DNA from: Morchella semilibera
Taxonomy: Eukaryota; Ascomycota; Pezizomycetes; Pezizales; Morchellaceae
Length of the DNA: 64,000 bases
Assembly (NCBI GenBank): GCA_009192285.1
Contig: CM018603.1
Span: forward strand, 3,030,588-3,094,587
Reading direction: 5' to 3'
Each line of letters starts with the position of its first letter. Position 1 is the stretch's first letter. The translations under genes and the position numbers were made by a program. Under the pieces are notes generated by a model, which had not been told where the DNA came from, searched no databases, and saw nothing but the letters and a program-made list of their open reading frames with translations. Shown one piece after another: positions 10,910 through 23,274 of the stretch.

Positions 10910-13452
10910 CAGCCAACTAGTTCAGATATTTAAGTCTTTGTGTATGTGTTTATGCTTTGGGCGGAGTGTCTTTGGGTAGGGAGATTCAAGGGAACTGGTG
11001 GTTGTGACACAGAAAGGATGCGTAATAGTGAAATCCCGAAGACGGGAGAAAGACAACCAAGGCGGATATCGGGCGCATCTTATACCTGCGACCAAGAAAG
11101 GGTGTGATGATGACGACGAAAGTCAAGAGAATAACTGCAACAGTTTACTTACTCCCATAGTTTAAATATTAGATGACGAAAGTCCTAACGCGTAATTAGA
11201 ATCCTGGGCGTTTTAACTCCTTGTTCCTGATGAGAGCGGCGGTGTACTTTAGCTTGGGTTTCAGGAATAAACAGACTAGAAAGTCTGCTTTGGCGATGGA
11301 AAAATGGAGAGATTGGTGTCGATGGTGGGGTAGAGCGGAATAAATAATGGGCAGCTCCTTGCAAACAAACTATGATGTAAGCTTATAAGGCAGAAAGCAA
11401 GGCCGACGAAACCTTACATACAAAGGAGGGACGGCCCACATACTCTACAGGTATAATGTGTATCAGGCACACCCCTCATCTTTCGGCATCTAACCTTTCA
11501 AGTTCAACGTTCTCCTTGGGGGGGTTGATAACTTGATTACATGCAGGCACATACCCTATGTATCACGGGTTGTCAGGACGCAACAGTTGCAACCCACGAA
11601 CAGAACACAGCCCACAAGAACACAACCCCACATCATTACGAGTCTTAATAACCTCTAATAGGGTTAGGGTTGTCCATCATATCAGCGCGGCGTAAGTTGC
11701 AGTAATGTAAGGAGACCCATTATATTGAATTAGCAATCTCATGCCCATACTATGCTAATTTGTAGTAAGTACACCCTATGGAGGCAAAAGTCTGGAACGG
11801 GACTAGGTACGTTTGTACTAGTGGAGCGGAATAAATACATGTAGGTACATGTAATCTAGTGGTGCAGTTCGCTGTAGATAAATCTATAGGTGCCTTATGA
11901 CTCTATTCATTTTCCAGCCTGACAAGGTTGAAAACCTTACCAAGGAGGAGCTCTAAAGTATATAAGAAGTAGGTACTGCTTGTATATCATAATTTACTGC
12001 AATCCCACGCTAGAGTATTCTGCCAGATGAGTTGTTGAATTCTATTTCATGACCAACTTCTGTCAACCTTATGAAGTAGTATTTCTACTTACACCGCCCC
12101 CCCCCCCCGCTATACCGAGCCTGTATAGTCCAAGGAAATTGGCAGTTCATTCGGTAAATCAAAATTCGTTTGAAGGCTGCGAGGGTTAGGTTGTTTAGGG
12201 TTAATTCATGTGAACACTGCAAGTTGAAGATACAAAGCTACATGGGTTTGTTTCCTAACATAATCCTAATATAAAACTATCAGTAAGAACCACTCATGAT
12301 GCCAGAATTAAATTATTCAAGCAAAATCCGCTGAGAAGAACTTATGATTGGTTGAAACATGAGAAATATTATATAATATTACCTCGAAGCAGAAACGACG
12401 GGGATAGATACATGTACTCTGACACTGTCTTGACGGGTTGGTGGGGTGGGCCGCCGTACTGCTCCGTATTTTGGTTGTACCGGCATACATACATACATGT
12501 ATCAATATGTTGTAATGGCAAGCGCTTGGTACCGGGCGCAGCGAGGAATTATCCATTGAGGTGCTGGGGGAGCAGCAACGGCGTGGCTGGCTCCAATTCC
12601 TATCACATAGAGTTCACCCGTACATAAAAGACCCGTCACTCCTGATCCCTCACTTAACTCTTCGATCTCTTAATGCCTATTCGATTCCGAAAAAGTGTTT
12701 CCTCTCTTTGAAGGCTATGCTCACATTGTTGTAATCTAATCATTGCCGTAATCTGTGTAGGTGCATGTAGATACAGGTCCTTGGACAAACGTATTGTATT
12801 CCACCAATCCGCACGTGCACAACATGTTTGTATCACTATTGAGTGGGAAAAAAAAATAGTATTGTCGCGCAATAGTCAGTTAAACGTGGCGCGCGGTTGT
12901 GCTGTTCTGTTTCTCGTGCACCTGGCTCGGTTAACTAGTCTATCTTCTCCCTCATTCACTCACTCACGGGGCTGCTGACTTGCCTTTTCCAACCGATCGA
13001 AGGCTCGAGCTACGACGCAACACCTTCTTTCTCGCTATTACACTCTCTTTCTCCTCTCTAGTTCTCTAGTATCTGTATCTGTAACTTTCCCTCTCCTGCT
13101 ACCGCCTCGGCCAGTTCACACCCCCTCCTCCCCGCGCCCCTCTCTCTGTTACAGTTACAGTCCGACTTTTTTTTTTTTCCCTTAACCGCGTCCAATCCTT
13201 CTCTCCCATCACATCGGTCTCAGTTCTTCAGCCACGCGAGTCCTGACCAAAACTGATCACTACTAGTTCCAGCACTGCTACCCAACTCCCAACCCCCCAA
13301 CCTCATCCTACGTGTGCTGTCGTTCTTGTGCCTGTACCGTGACTCCTCAACTTCTTCGATATTTTGACCCAAGTTCCTACTTCCCTTACTCCTACAGAAA
13401 AAAAATCTTTACAGCCTCCTTTAGCCAAATAATACATACGTAATATAGCGTG
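10910..13452. other. 2.5 kb intergenic region upstream of VAC8
   Basis: I see no gene. The region has four TACATGTA palindromes (11836, 11846, 12409, 12494), a double telomere-like unit TAGGGTTAGGGTT (about 11659), a C run (about 12103-12113) and, from about 13020 to 13300, a CT-rich tract typical of fungal promoters and 5' leaders directly before VAC8. Confidence 0.5.
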
Positions 13453-15546
13453 ATGGGGAACTGCGGCTCCTCCTGTTCTCCTTGCTGCAGAGGTACTTGA
13501 TTCCCTTTTTGTATTTTTTTTGATCGTATCTACAGGGTACTGACGTGATATAGGCCGCACTCGCGATGGTCTATATGAGCCTGTCCTTCAGGAAAGCGAG
13601 AGAGAAGCAGTGTCCGACCTTCTGCAATATCTCGAAAACGTACGCCTCATACTCTTTTCCCTCACTTAGAGCTCCTATGTGTGCGATTGACTTCGGTTGC
13701 TAAAGTCTCTGTGTTATAGCGTTCCGAAGTGGACTTCTTCGCTGGCGAGCCCCTTCGAGCTTTGAGCACCCTTGTTTATTCAGATAATGTCGATCTTCAA
13801 CGAAGTGCAAGCTTAACGTTTGCTGAGATCACGGAGAGAGGTGATATTTGCTCCAACTGCCTATGTTTATAAAACCAGGGGAGGGGCCCATGTGCTGATG
13901 CTTGGAATCTTTGGCCAGATGTCCGAGAGGTGGATCGTGATACACTGGAACCGATACTATTTCTCCTCCAAAGCACAGATATCGAAGTCCAACGCGCAGC
14001 TAGTGCAGCTCTAGGGAATCTTGCTGTCAATAGTATGTGGTCATATTTATTGCCATTCCGCACAGGGTACTTTCTTATAATTCTAACATCGAGCTAGCTG
14101 AAAATAAGGTTGCTATTGTCCTCCTTGGCGGGCTTGCGCCTCTAATACGGCAAATGATGTCAGCCAATGTTGAAGTTCAATGTAACGCTGTTGGTTGCAT
14201 TACAAATCTCGCTACACATGAAGATAATAAAGCAAAGATTGCGAGGTCAGGCGCATTAGGTCCATTGACTAGATTGGCGAAATCGAGGGACATGAGAGTA
14301 CAGAGAAATGCTACAGGGGCCCTGCTCAACATGACGCATTCAGGTGCGACAACAATAACAAAAAACCCCTTGCATATGAATCCGGGCAGTGTGCTTACTC
14401 ATTATGCATTTAGACGATAACCGACAACAACTAGTCAATGCTGGAGCGATACCAGTTCTTGTCTCACTTTTGTCTTCACATGACGTTGACGTCCAGTATT
14501 ACTGCACTACAGCTCTCAGTAATATCGCGGTTGACCAGGCAAACCGAAAAAAGCTTGCGCAAACGGAACCTAAACTTGTCTTTTCCCTTGTCCACCTAAT
14601 GGACTCATCAAGCCCCAAGGTGCAATGTCAGGCCGCATTGGCACTTAGAAACCTAGCATCCGACGAAAAGTATCAGTTAGACATAGTTCGTGCGAAGGGC
14701 CTACCACCCCTACTTCGCCTTCTTCAGTCGTCATTTCTACCGCTCATCCTGTCTGCAGTTGCCTGCATCCGGAATATTTCGATACACCCTCTAAACGAAT
14801 CACCAATCATAGAGGCTGGCTTCCTTAAACCACTGATTGACCTCCTAGGGTCAACGGATAATGAGGAGATACAGTGCCATGCTATATCAACTCTACGAAA
14901 CCTAGCTGCTAGCTCTGACAAGAATAAGGAGTTGGTATTAGAGGCTGGCGCTGTGCAAAAATGTAAACAGCTTGTTTTAGATGTTCCTCTAAGTGTTCAG
15001 TCGGAAATGACGGCAGCCATCGCTGTGTTGGCTTTAAGTGATGATTTGAAGTCACATCTTTTGAACCTAGGCGTATTCGATGTCCTTATTCCTCTGACAG
15101 CATCTGAAAGCATCGAGGTTCAAGGGAATAGTGCGGCTGCACTGGGAAACCTATCCTCGAAAGGTAATGCGAATTCTCTTCGATTTTTTATTTCATCGTA
15201 TATGCTAACTTGAGTATTAGTTGGTGACTATTCGATGTTCGTGCAGGACTGGTTGGAGCCGGAGGGTGGTATCCACGGATACTTAAAGAGATTCCTTGCC
15301 AGCGGGGATCCAACGTTTCAGCATATTGCGATTTGGACGCTATTGCAGTTGCTAGAGGCCGAAGACCCACGGCTAAAGGATCTGATTAGTCAGTCTACAG
15401 AAATCGTCACCATGATCAAGAACATCGGTGAGAAGAGCATCGATTCGGATGATGAGGGCGAAGACGGTGAAGGTGAAGTCGTGGCATTAGCAAGACGATG
15501 TGCTGCCCTGTTAAACAGTAGTGGTAACATCAGCAAAATCCAGTAA
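13453..15546 (+). CDS. VAC8: Vacuolar armadillo-repeat protein VAC8
   Basis: VAC8 is a lipid-anchored scaffold on the vacuole membrane needed for vacuole inheritance, homotypic fusion, nucleus-vacuole junctions and Cvt/autophagy steps. Seven exons (13453-13492, 13554-13639, 13720-13840, 13919-14032, 14098-14343, 14414-15163, 15221-15546) join in phase to 560 residues; yeast Vac8 has 578. The N-terminus [12 protein letters not shown] carries Gly2 for myristoylation and Cys4, 8, 11 and 12 for palmitoylation. About eleven to twelve armadillo repeats follow, each with the N-A-x-G-A-L/L-x-N-L-A signature (e.g. ..[12 protein letters not shown].., ..[12 protein letters not shown].., ..[12 protein letters not shown]..). 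An acidic stretch ([12 protein letters not shown]) near the C-terminus is common in fungal copies. The first exon is only 40 bases, so the lipid-anchor motif would be missed by simple ORF calling. It is convergent to VMA12, with the tRNA between. Confidence 0.97.
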
Positions 15547-16442
15547 ATGGATCATTTAGGGGTCCGGTGGGATCTATCTCTTAATCATCTGGGATGTTCT
15601 TTGTTATTTTGTGTGAATCCATATTATGAGCAACCTGGACCTGGCTAGCATATGGACTTTACCCTAAATGTATTGGTTTTTTCCTTTCCTTTTTTTCTCT
15701 TCTTTTTTTCCTATTGCATTCATGCGTCCTCTCTTTTATTTTCCTGCGACTATTACATCTTTACGCTTCATATCTCCTACGCGCAACGAATTTTGTGCTG
15801 GGAGGCTGGTATTGGGCAGGCTTATGAGCCATGAGTTTCATTGTTCTTATTATATTTCCCCTTCTATTTTCTTTTCTATTGCTACTACGGTGTTATCAGG
15901 TATTGAGCGTGGGAATGTTCAGACAGGAGCTAAATTGCAAATCATTGAAAAAGAAAAAAAATCGAAATGTATCTCCCTCTTTTTGTTCTGCACAAGTTGG
16001 GGCCGAGATTAGGACTGTCTTTTCTCTTTTCTCTCCATTTTCTTTCCCCTTTTGCTAGGTGTATCGTGTCGAACACGCGGAGCCTTTTCGTACGGCCCCC
16101 GCTGTAATTTCTATTCTGGGCCTTATTTTTTTATATCGACCTGCACATTGGAAGGGCCTCCTTTTGTTTCTTATATTGATTCCCTTTGTCATTTTTTATT
16201 ATTTTTCCTTTGCTTTGCTTTTTTGAGAAAATATTTTTCTTTTTCCCCTTTGTTTTACGTTTGCATGGAGGCTGTTGTATAAATCATGATGCGGATGATA
16301 GTGATGGCTGGGAATTGGATATACTGGATATAATGTGAGAATGATAGGTTCACTATGCTTACAACAGTTGTGTAGAACCACAGAATCCGGTTGAAAGACG
16401 ATAATCTCTTAAGCTACTGATAACACTGTCAAGTGCATCCTA
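15547..16442. other. VAC8 3' flank, T-rich
   Basis: No gene is seen. The stretch is strongly T/CT-rich on the plus strand, as is usual downstream of fungal genes, and runs up to the tRNA. Confidence 0.4.
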
Positions 16443-16525
16443 GGTTGCGTGGCCTAATGGTTAAGGCGCTGGTTTTCGGAAATGTATATCACCAGAGATT
16501 GGGGGTTCGAGTCCTCCCGCGATCG
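16443..16525 (+). tRNA. tRNA-Arg (anticodon UCG) with a 10-base intron
   Basis: A full cloverleaf can be drawn. The acceptor stem GGTTGCG pairs with CGCGATC (16518-16524, with two G-U pairs). The D stem is GCCT/AGGC and the anticodon stem CTGGT/ACCAG. The anticodon TCG is at 16476-16478, with T33 before and G37 after it. The variable loop is AGATT and the T arm is GGGGG-TTCGAGT-CCTCC. An intron of about 10 bases (16480-16489) sits one base 3' of the anticodon, the standard place for nuclear tRNA introns. Box A (TGGCCTAATGG) and box B (GGTTCGAGTCC) promoters are intact. The discriminator base is G. No T run directly follows, but TTCTTTTG lies a few bases on. Confidence 0.92.
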
Positions 16526-17151
16526 AAATTCTTTTGTTTTCCACGAAGATGAGGGGAGGGTTGGATAAATGGGTATTGCGGTTTTGTTTGTCGCGCTTGA
16601 GTTCCTAACTGGATGGTTAGGCGATGTTGGCGTTAGTGTGGGATTAAAGAAACCGCATCTGCACACGATTTAGATGGCCCGTCGCATTGGAGCGGAGCGA
16701 TTCTGGTCATCTTAAATAATATTTCTTTGTGATGCGATAGGCGTGGTCTGCGATAAGGCGTATACCAATTTCTCAAAAAGGAGGCTAGCTATGCTGCTCA
16801 TAGATACATGTAGTGCAGTGCATACGAGAGTGGTTGAGCATCGCACATCACTCGTGCTCACTCGTTTTTGCGGGTGAGATGTGTGCATGATCATAAGGTG
16901 TCACTCGGGTAGGATGATGGTGGGTGATGGTGGGTGCGATTCTGGATGTAGGCGAAGCTGGTTCCACGGCGAACGAAGTTTGGTGGGAAAGCCATACTAG
17001 CGCACCGGCCTCTTTCCCCTTTACTATGGCTGGTCATTAACGATCCCACTAGCCTCGCCACCGATTCAGAGAGGATGTGGAATTCTAATTGAAATTATCA
17101 GTTCTATGAGTTTAGTCTATTATCATCACTAGAATACCAACAAGACAATGG
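16526..17151. other. Intergenic between tRNA-Arg and VMA12
   Basis: No gene is seen. One TACATGTA palindrome lies at 16805-16812 and a short GGGTGATGGT direct repeat near 16915-16935. Confidence 0.4.
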
Positions 17152-17971
17152 TTAACTCTTCCTCTTTCTTACTCCCTTCTTACCTACTTTATCTTTCCCA
17201 GTGCTCGCCACGACTTCCGCCTCCTCTAGGCTCATTTTCATGCCTGCATCGTTTATCTCATTACCAAGAGCATTTTCACCGATCTCCCATGTCTTCACAA
17301 CCTCCTTTACCTCACCTCTCTTCTTTTCTTCACTCCGACTCTCTTCTATCCTCCTCACATACCCACCAAACACGACCACCTCTGCAATCGCAACAACAAG
17401 TGAGCACGTCATCGCGAGTGCCAGTCTTTCGGGTACGTCCCAGCTATTGGCAACCACCCACACTGCCACAGACGTCGCTACGACGGATAGAAGGATGTTG
17501 ACGACAATACTCAGATGAGACTTCAGGTCATTGATAGTATACTCTCCGTCTTCGTTGTCGGCACTTGTGTATGGTTGTTGGATCAATGCCGCGTAGGCTC
17601 GGGCTTCCTCTTCGGCGCGCAGACGCGCCATGAGTGCTGTGTATTCGGGTGTCTAAAAGTGTCAGCGTTGGAAATGTTTTTTTCCAGGAAAAAGGGAAAG
17701 GGAATTCAAGGCTAAGCAATATCGTGGCATAACCTACAGGCTCTGGTTTCGGCGGTTTTGGGGGTATGTAGACTGAGCAGCCTTTTAGTAGGGTGCTGAA
17801 CCTATAGGTGTCGACATCATCATGGGTGCGTGTGAGGGCGCCCGATATGCGGTGGATTGTGTGGTGATCTAGGGAGAGCGCAGTGGTGTCTATGGGGTCT
17901 ATAGTGGTTGAGAGATTGTTGTAGAGCTTTATGGCGGTCGTGAGGCGCGTGGAGAGTGTTAGTTGAACCAT
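17152..17971 (-). CDS. VMA12: V-ATPase assembly factor VMA12 (TMEM199-like)
   Basis: VMA12 is an ER membrane protein that helps assemble the Vo sector of the vacuolar H+-ATPase. Two exons, 17738-17971 and 17152-17652, are separated by an 85-base intron (GTAGGT...TTTAG). The product is 244 residues. The junction yields ..PTPEYTALMARLRAEEE.., the conserved 'Y-x-x-L-M-x-x-L-R-x-x-x-E' motif of the family. Two hydrophobic helices follow (..VVNILLSVVATSVAVWVV.. and ..LALAMTCSLVVAIAEVVVF..), then a short basic tail (GKKGVRKRKS) consistent with ER retention. The start MVQLTLSTRL is the first ATG giving a plausible N-terminal cytosolic domain. It lies tail-to-tail with VAC8, another vacuole gene. Confidence 0.88.
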
Positions 17972-18683
17972 GGTGAGCTGGATTTTGGAGTTTTGGAGGG
18001 TTACGTTGCTGGATGCTGGGTTGTGATGACCCGGGCTGGGGTTCATGCATGTGGGATCATTACCATAGGGGAGGGGGATTAAATTGGAAGGTTTTGTCCA
18101 CACCCAGCTCTTGGCGGGCTATCCGCACCAAAAACCTCTCCACCAAGAGCTAAATACCCAGACTCAGAAGTTGGCTCTAATCTTCAATACATGTACCTTA
18201 TCAGTGCCAGTGTGTTCAATTCCAAGGAATTGGTAATACATGAGGTACCTACATGGCAATGTATACATGTATGTATGTACTTACGTATTAAACATGCGTA
18301 GTACATGTAGATAAACACGTGTAGTAGGATCTACATATATATACATGTAGCTCAAATCCTTCTAACTCCATGTAGCAATTTATCTTAATCTATATATGCC
18401 AAGGCCCCATCCTTACCGCGATTCCTCGGGCAAGTGTAATAATCAGCGCCGTCTAGGTGAACAAATAGGCGAATCAACACCCTCAGTTCCTCCGGGCACT
18501 CTGAAACCACCGTAGTAGGTTGCTCCCTGCATCACAGGACCTCCCCCCCCCCCCCCAGATATTGTCTTGAGCTTGGAAGTAACATTTTATATAAAGTCGC
18601 TACTCTACATACCTACTTACTTGCTAAGCTCTCGTATCTATCGATATCAACGTCTAAACAAATTTATTTGAATCCTCTAAAAA
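17972..18683. promoter_or_regulatory. Divergent promoter region of VMA12 and ALDH
   Basis: The stretch carries the shared upstream DNA of two divergent genes. It holds four TACATGTA palindromes (18188, 18264, 18302, 18342), a C run of about 14 (18541-18556) and a repeat copy at 18106-18173 listed separately. TATATAAAG-like text (TTATATAAAG near 18588) about 95 bases before the ALDH start could be its TATA box. Confidence 0.45.
18106..18173 (+). repeat. Dispersed repeat, copy A (5'-truncated SINE candidate)
   Basis: This stretch matches the minus strand of 37298-37364. The first 31 bases (starting AGCTCTTGGCGGGCTATCC) differ at one position, and similarity continues with small differences to CAGAAGTTG. 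Only the distal part of the longer element at 37298-37570 is present, as expected for a 5'-truncated retroposed copy. It includes a potential hairpin (AGCTCTTGG...CCAAGAGCT). Confidence 0.7.
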
Positions 18684-20772
18684 ATGGCCTCCCAAATGCC
18701 AGTATTCACTGAAACCCCAATCTCCTCAATCCCTCCTCTCCATAACCGCCTGCGAAGTACCTCCTCCGCGCTCAAAACATACCCTCTGGAGTATCGTCTC
18801 GAGCAGTTGAACAAGCTCTACTGGGCCATCAAGGATAATGAGCAGCTCCTAGCTGATGCGCTGCATACCGACTTCAGGAAACCTTATCATGAGGTCTATA
18901 TGGCGGAGATCGGCTGGCTTGAGACAGTGATACTCAATGTTATGGAGAACCTAAGGGAGTGGGCAAAAGATCAGCCTATCAAGGGCGTACCGGTGACGAC
19001 AAGCTTGTTTAATAAGCCCAAAATGAGGAGTGAGCCGTTGGGGATTATGTTGATTATTGGGTAGGTATTATTTTTCTTTTTGCGAGTGTTTGGGTTTTAG
19101 AGGATTTTGTGGTGTGAGCTGGGCAGACACTCGAGCAGAGGATAATATACATACAGCCAAAGCCCTATAATATATCCTGGGGCTCGTGATTGTGGATATC
19201 TGTCCAACCTCCTTACCAACTAGATCTAATTTTTCCCTTCCCCATATCATTACCTATTGATCATAATACTATATTTGTCTTAGAATGCTCATGCTCCCAT
19301 ATTTTTCTACGTCACACTTTTCTATACCTACACCCGTATCAAAGCTGACATAGGCCTGTACAGAGCCTCAAATTTTCCAGCCCAGCTCGTCTTGCACCCT
19401 TTCATCGGAGCCATTGCCGGCGGCAACACTGCTATCATAAAGCCAAGTGAGCTCACCCCAAATACCTCTGCGGTCTTGACCCGTATAATCGAGGCCCTTG
19501 ATCCCAGCGCCTACGCCACCGTCAACGGCGGTGTTGCAGAGACCACACAGCTATTGGACCTTAAGTGGGACAAGATCGTGTACACCGGAAGTACTCGTGT
19601 TGGCCGTATTGTCGCTGCTGCAGCCGCAAAAAATCTTACCCCTGTGCTACTGGAACTGTAAGCTACCCCGGCTGATATCAGTGGATTAGTGTAGAGGAAA
19701 ATGAGTGTAGTGGCTGATAATTATTATAGCGGAGGCCTCAACCCCGTCTTTGTTACTGCTAGTGCCAACGCTGCCATCGCTGCCAAACGCACGGCCTGGG
19801 GAAAGCTCCACAACGCCGGGCAGATCTGCCTAGCGCCTAACTACGTCCTTGTGCACCCCTCGCAGGAGCAAGCGTTTGTTCAGGGTTTTATCCAAGCTAT
19901 CTCTACGTATCTTCCCAATGGCACCAAGGGATCGCCAGATATGGCAAGCATTATTGATGGGCGTTCGTTCGGGCGGGTTAAAGGGCTACTCCAGAGCACC
20001 AAAGGGGATATCCTGTGCGGTGGGGGTATAGATGAGCAGACGAGGTTTATTGAGCCGACGCTGGTCAAAGTGAGCAATGTGGAAGATGCGCTAATGAAGG
20101 AAGAGATCTTTGGGCCGGTGCTGGCAATGATGGTAGTCGATAGTGTCGACGAGATGCTCAATATTGCTAGAGGTGTCGGGGAGACACCACTGGGGATGTA
20201 TGTGTTTTCGTCAGAGAAGGGGGAGCAGGAGAAATGTAAGTTGGTACAAGTGCCTAGTTTGATTGGACATGGAGGAATCTGACTTTTTATAGTAATGCGT
20301 GGCATGAAATCCGGTGGGGTCACAATCAATGAGTGAGTCCTACTCCGACCCAAAATCGAGTAAAAGAATCAAATAAGATAAAAACTAACCTATTAGCGTA
20401 ATGCTTCACGCTTGCACGCCCGACGTCCCCTTCGGCGGCGTCGGCGAGTCGGGCCACGGTAAGTACCGCGGCCGCGATACTTTCGACTCCTTTGTGCACA
20501 AACGTCCCGTGATGTCACAGCCCATGTGGATTGAGAAGCATCTGCGACCAAGATACTCGCCGTATACACCAGAGAGCCTCCAAATGCTTAAGACGATGGT
20601 GGGAGATCCAAAATCACCATATGGAAGGGACTGGAACGGAAAGCTGGTACCATTTTGGCGAAGGTTGTTAGGTTTGGGGGCAGTTGGTGCGAAGGGTATG
20701 CTGATGAGATGGGTAGTCTGTGTGGCAACGCTCTTGTTTTCGAGGTGGCTACTGTCAGGATTTTCAAAATAA
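18684..20772 (+). CDS. Class 3 (fatty) aldehyde dehydrogenase, tail-anchored
   Basis: This NAD(P)-dependent enzyme oxidises medium and long-chain aldehydes to acids, as yeast Hfd1 and human ALDH3A2 do. Five exons (18684-19060, 19364-19657, 19730-20235, 20293-20332, 20397-20772) join in phase to 530 residues. Signatures are the cofactor-binding AGGNTAIIKPSE and YTGSTRVGR, the glutamate loop LLELGGLNPVF (usually LELGGKSP), the catalytic-cysteine motif NAGQICLAPNYVL, EEIFGPVL, and the C-terminal MKSGGVTINDVMLH...PFGGVGESGHGKYRG. The last 30 residues (..LMRWVVCVATLLFSRWLL..) form a membrane anchor like that of Hfd1/ALDH3A2, suggesting the ER, lipid-droplet or outer mitochondrial membrane. The first intron is 303 bases, far longer than the others here. 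A fourth exon of only 40 bases carries the SGGVTIN motif. Confidence 0.93.
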
Positions 20773-23274
20773 TGGGGCGAATGGGATTTGGTGGACCGAC
20801 GAGATGACACCCAAAGAACCCTTCTAGGTTGTGTGTTTCTATAGTACATGTTGTTGGCTGCCGAGGGCTTTCTCATATTAGAATAGGCTTTATGACCGCT
20901 AATAGGTTCACCCTATACAATACACTTCTCTCTCTTTTACCCTTAAATAGCTACATACACAGCTTTCATAATATAAATTAGTCTCGATCGAGCCATAACA
21001 CGTATAGAAACCTTCAAGGGTAGAGATTGATTACCTAATTAGCAACTCGGAGGGACTCACCAAAAGATTAATTGCGGTGTACATGCTGCGACCACCTTTA
21101 ATTCAGGATATGACATCATTATGAAAACTGCTGTGAGGTTAACGTTACAGCTAATTACTGATATCAAAGCTGATAACGTAAATTGTTGGTATCTGGTATG
21201 ATAAATTTGGGAATATTTAAAGACGCATGGTTAGCCAATATAGTTGCTGCAGAAAACAGGATCACGGCATATCACTCGCCTAGTAACACAACCCTGGCTG
21301 CTTGGTTTAGAGTACATGCAGCCTTCTTAGGCGGTAAATGTGTCAAAATTCCCACTGGTAGTATCCCATAGTCCGGCAACAAACTTTTCTTATGGCTTTA
21401 CTAACAGATCTTATCGCCTCACTTATCAAATAATAGATCCCCCATACAAATTTAATTATAAGGGGGGTCAGCATCGACGGACTATGGGATAAGCAATGAA
21501 TTCCAAACTTTATACCATTATTACATGCTCAATTTTAGTATAACACTGAATTTCAGTCTTTATGCTGTGCTATACTACATAAGTAAATGTTCAACCATTA
21601 ACGCAAAAACTTATGAGAATTTCCTACTGGTGGACAAATTTGGCCCCTTGAGCTAAAAAGTCTGAAAACCTTAGCTGAATTCCATATTTCCCCAGCCATT
21701 CCCCACCCATGGGGCCTGTCCGAACCGGTTATCCTGCTGGGGGAAACCAACTGAACAGGGCTCCCAGTCCATGGGCTGGAAAATTTCTCCTATCGGGCAG
21801 AACATAGCCTTACGAACTACATGTACCTGTTCACAGCCGTCCCTGTACACACACGATTGAGGCCAATCAACATAAGGAATTAAAACAAATAAAGAATAAC
21901 CAAATTGGCAACTTTGAGAATATATAACAGCCTTTTCGTTCCTGCCTTAGAGGCTACATGTATTCAGTCTACATTCTATCCCCCTTACCATCTCCCGCAT
22001 ATAGATATGTAATTATCTCAGCGTCGCTGACTGTCATGCATGTATATAATACCATCAAAGTCTTGGTAACACCTACATAGTTCCGGTAGTTGCCCACACC
22101 TCTTTAAGCCTTGGCCCCAGCTCTCAGCCAGCATCGCTGGAGTTTGATTTGATCGAAAGCTACATTCAACCATCAAGATAATTTATCGCTCTATTTACTT
22201 GCCCACAGAGCCAGCTAAATCTACATGTTCATGATCGAGCCCCTCTAGGTGACCGTATAAGAACATGGGGTAATCACTCTATAGAAAGGCTAGTCTGTGA
22301 TAAACTTGCTATTCCGTTCCATCTACAGCCCCATGAATTCAATCCTAAACTAAATAATCCAGCAAATCCCCTTGCTCAGCTGTCATCTCAAATCTTTTGC
22401 GGTTCACTGACGAGTCATCGAGACATATGTTATATCCGCACCGTTTTTCGATCGCTCTAGCGCCCATAGAATAGCTGTCTATTAGCTGTGAGTATCATGA
22501 GGCGGAGGTATCAACTAAGCCTTCGCACATAAGGTGGGAAGTGCTCGTTTCAGGGGTTTTTATGCTGGCAAATCATCAAGGCTGCCTCAAGCCCAGGGAT
22601 AGAGATGGGGTGGTATGGTGATGATCTTCGGTCTGGCTCCCGCTATAAAGCGTCCGCTTAATCTATACGCCGTGAGTTCTCATTGGACGTGTCTCCAGAG
22701 TAGATGTGTAGCTATTTTAAGACAGATTACCCCCACCATCCAAGTTTGCTCTAAAATACACGTGGCACCTTTGGTTTTGTTTTATAACAGCTAGCTAAAG
22801 TATTTCTCGAGAGAAACTTCTAAACAATAGTAAAAGTGCATGTAGCAGTGAAAGGAAACATAAGAATCCAATAACTCCCCGTTGCGTACATGCAGTTCCA
22901 ACAACCACTACCGACTAAATCAACTTCCTCGTGTCCAATAGTAGATTACCCGCAGAATAGTCTTGGTGTCAAACCTAGAGCCTAAAAATCATCTCAAGAG
23001 AACTAATATAGCTAACATACGTAAAGAGAGAATCCAGGAACCACGACAGTAGAGTCTGTCAAGCAGAAGACATCGGTAAAAGAGAGAGAGAGGGAGAGAA
23101 GGGGAAGAAAAGAAAAGAAAAGAAAAGAAAGAAAAGAAAAGAAAAAGTCCGATCGATACCACTGTTCCAACCTTCCAAACAAAAAATATGGGGGTCCAAA
23201 AGATAGAAAGCAGTTCCTCAAATGAGATTCATAGCCACTGTACTTTATATGTGCAAGTATATGATATATCTAAA
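20773..23274. other. Gene-poor spacer with MITE
   Basis: No gene is supported. It holds a palindromic MITE (21362-21491), two TACATGTA sites (21818, 21955) and a purine-rich AAAAG/GAGAG microsatellite near 23080-23150. Confidence 0.45.
21362..21491. mobile_element. MITE relic with 14-bp perfect terminal inverted repeats
   Basis: TATCCCATAGTCCG at 21362-21375 is the exact reverse complement of CGGACTATGGGATA at 21478-21491, 102 bases apart. The outermost bases are TA at both ends, the target site duplicated by Tc1/mariner-type transposases. The core is AT-rich and non-coding, with an inner GATCCCCC/GGGGGGTC pair. Total length is 130 bases. No transposase is present, so the element is non-autonomous. 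Confidence 0.65.

Noticed and set aside
11659-11671. Chromosome end
   Set aside because: Only two telomere-like units, internal and flanked by ordinary genes.
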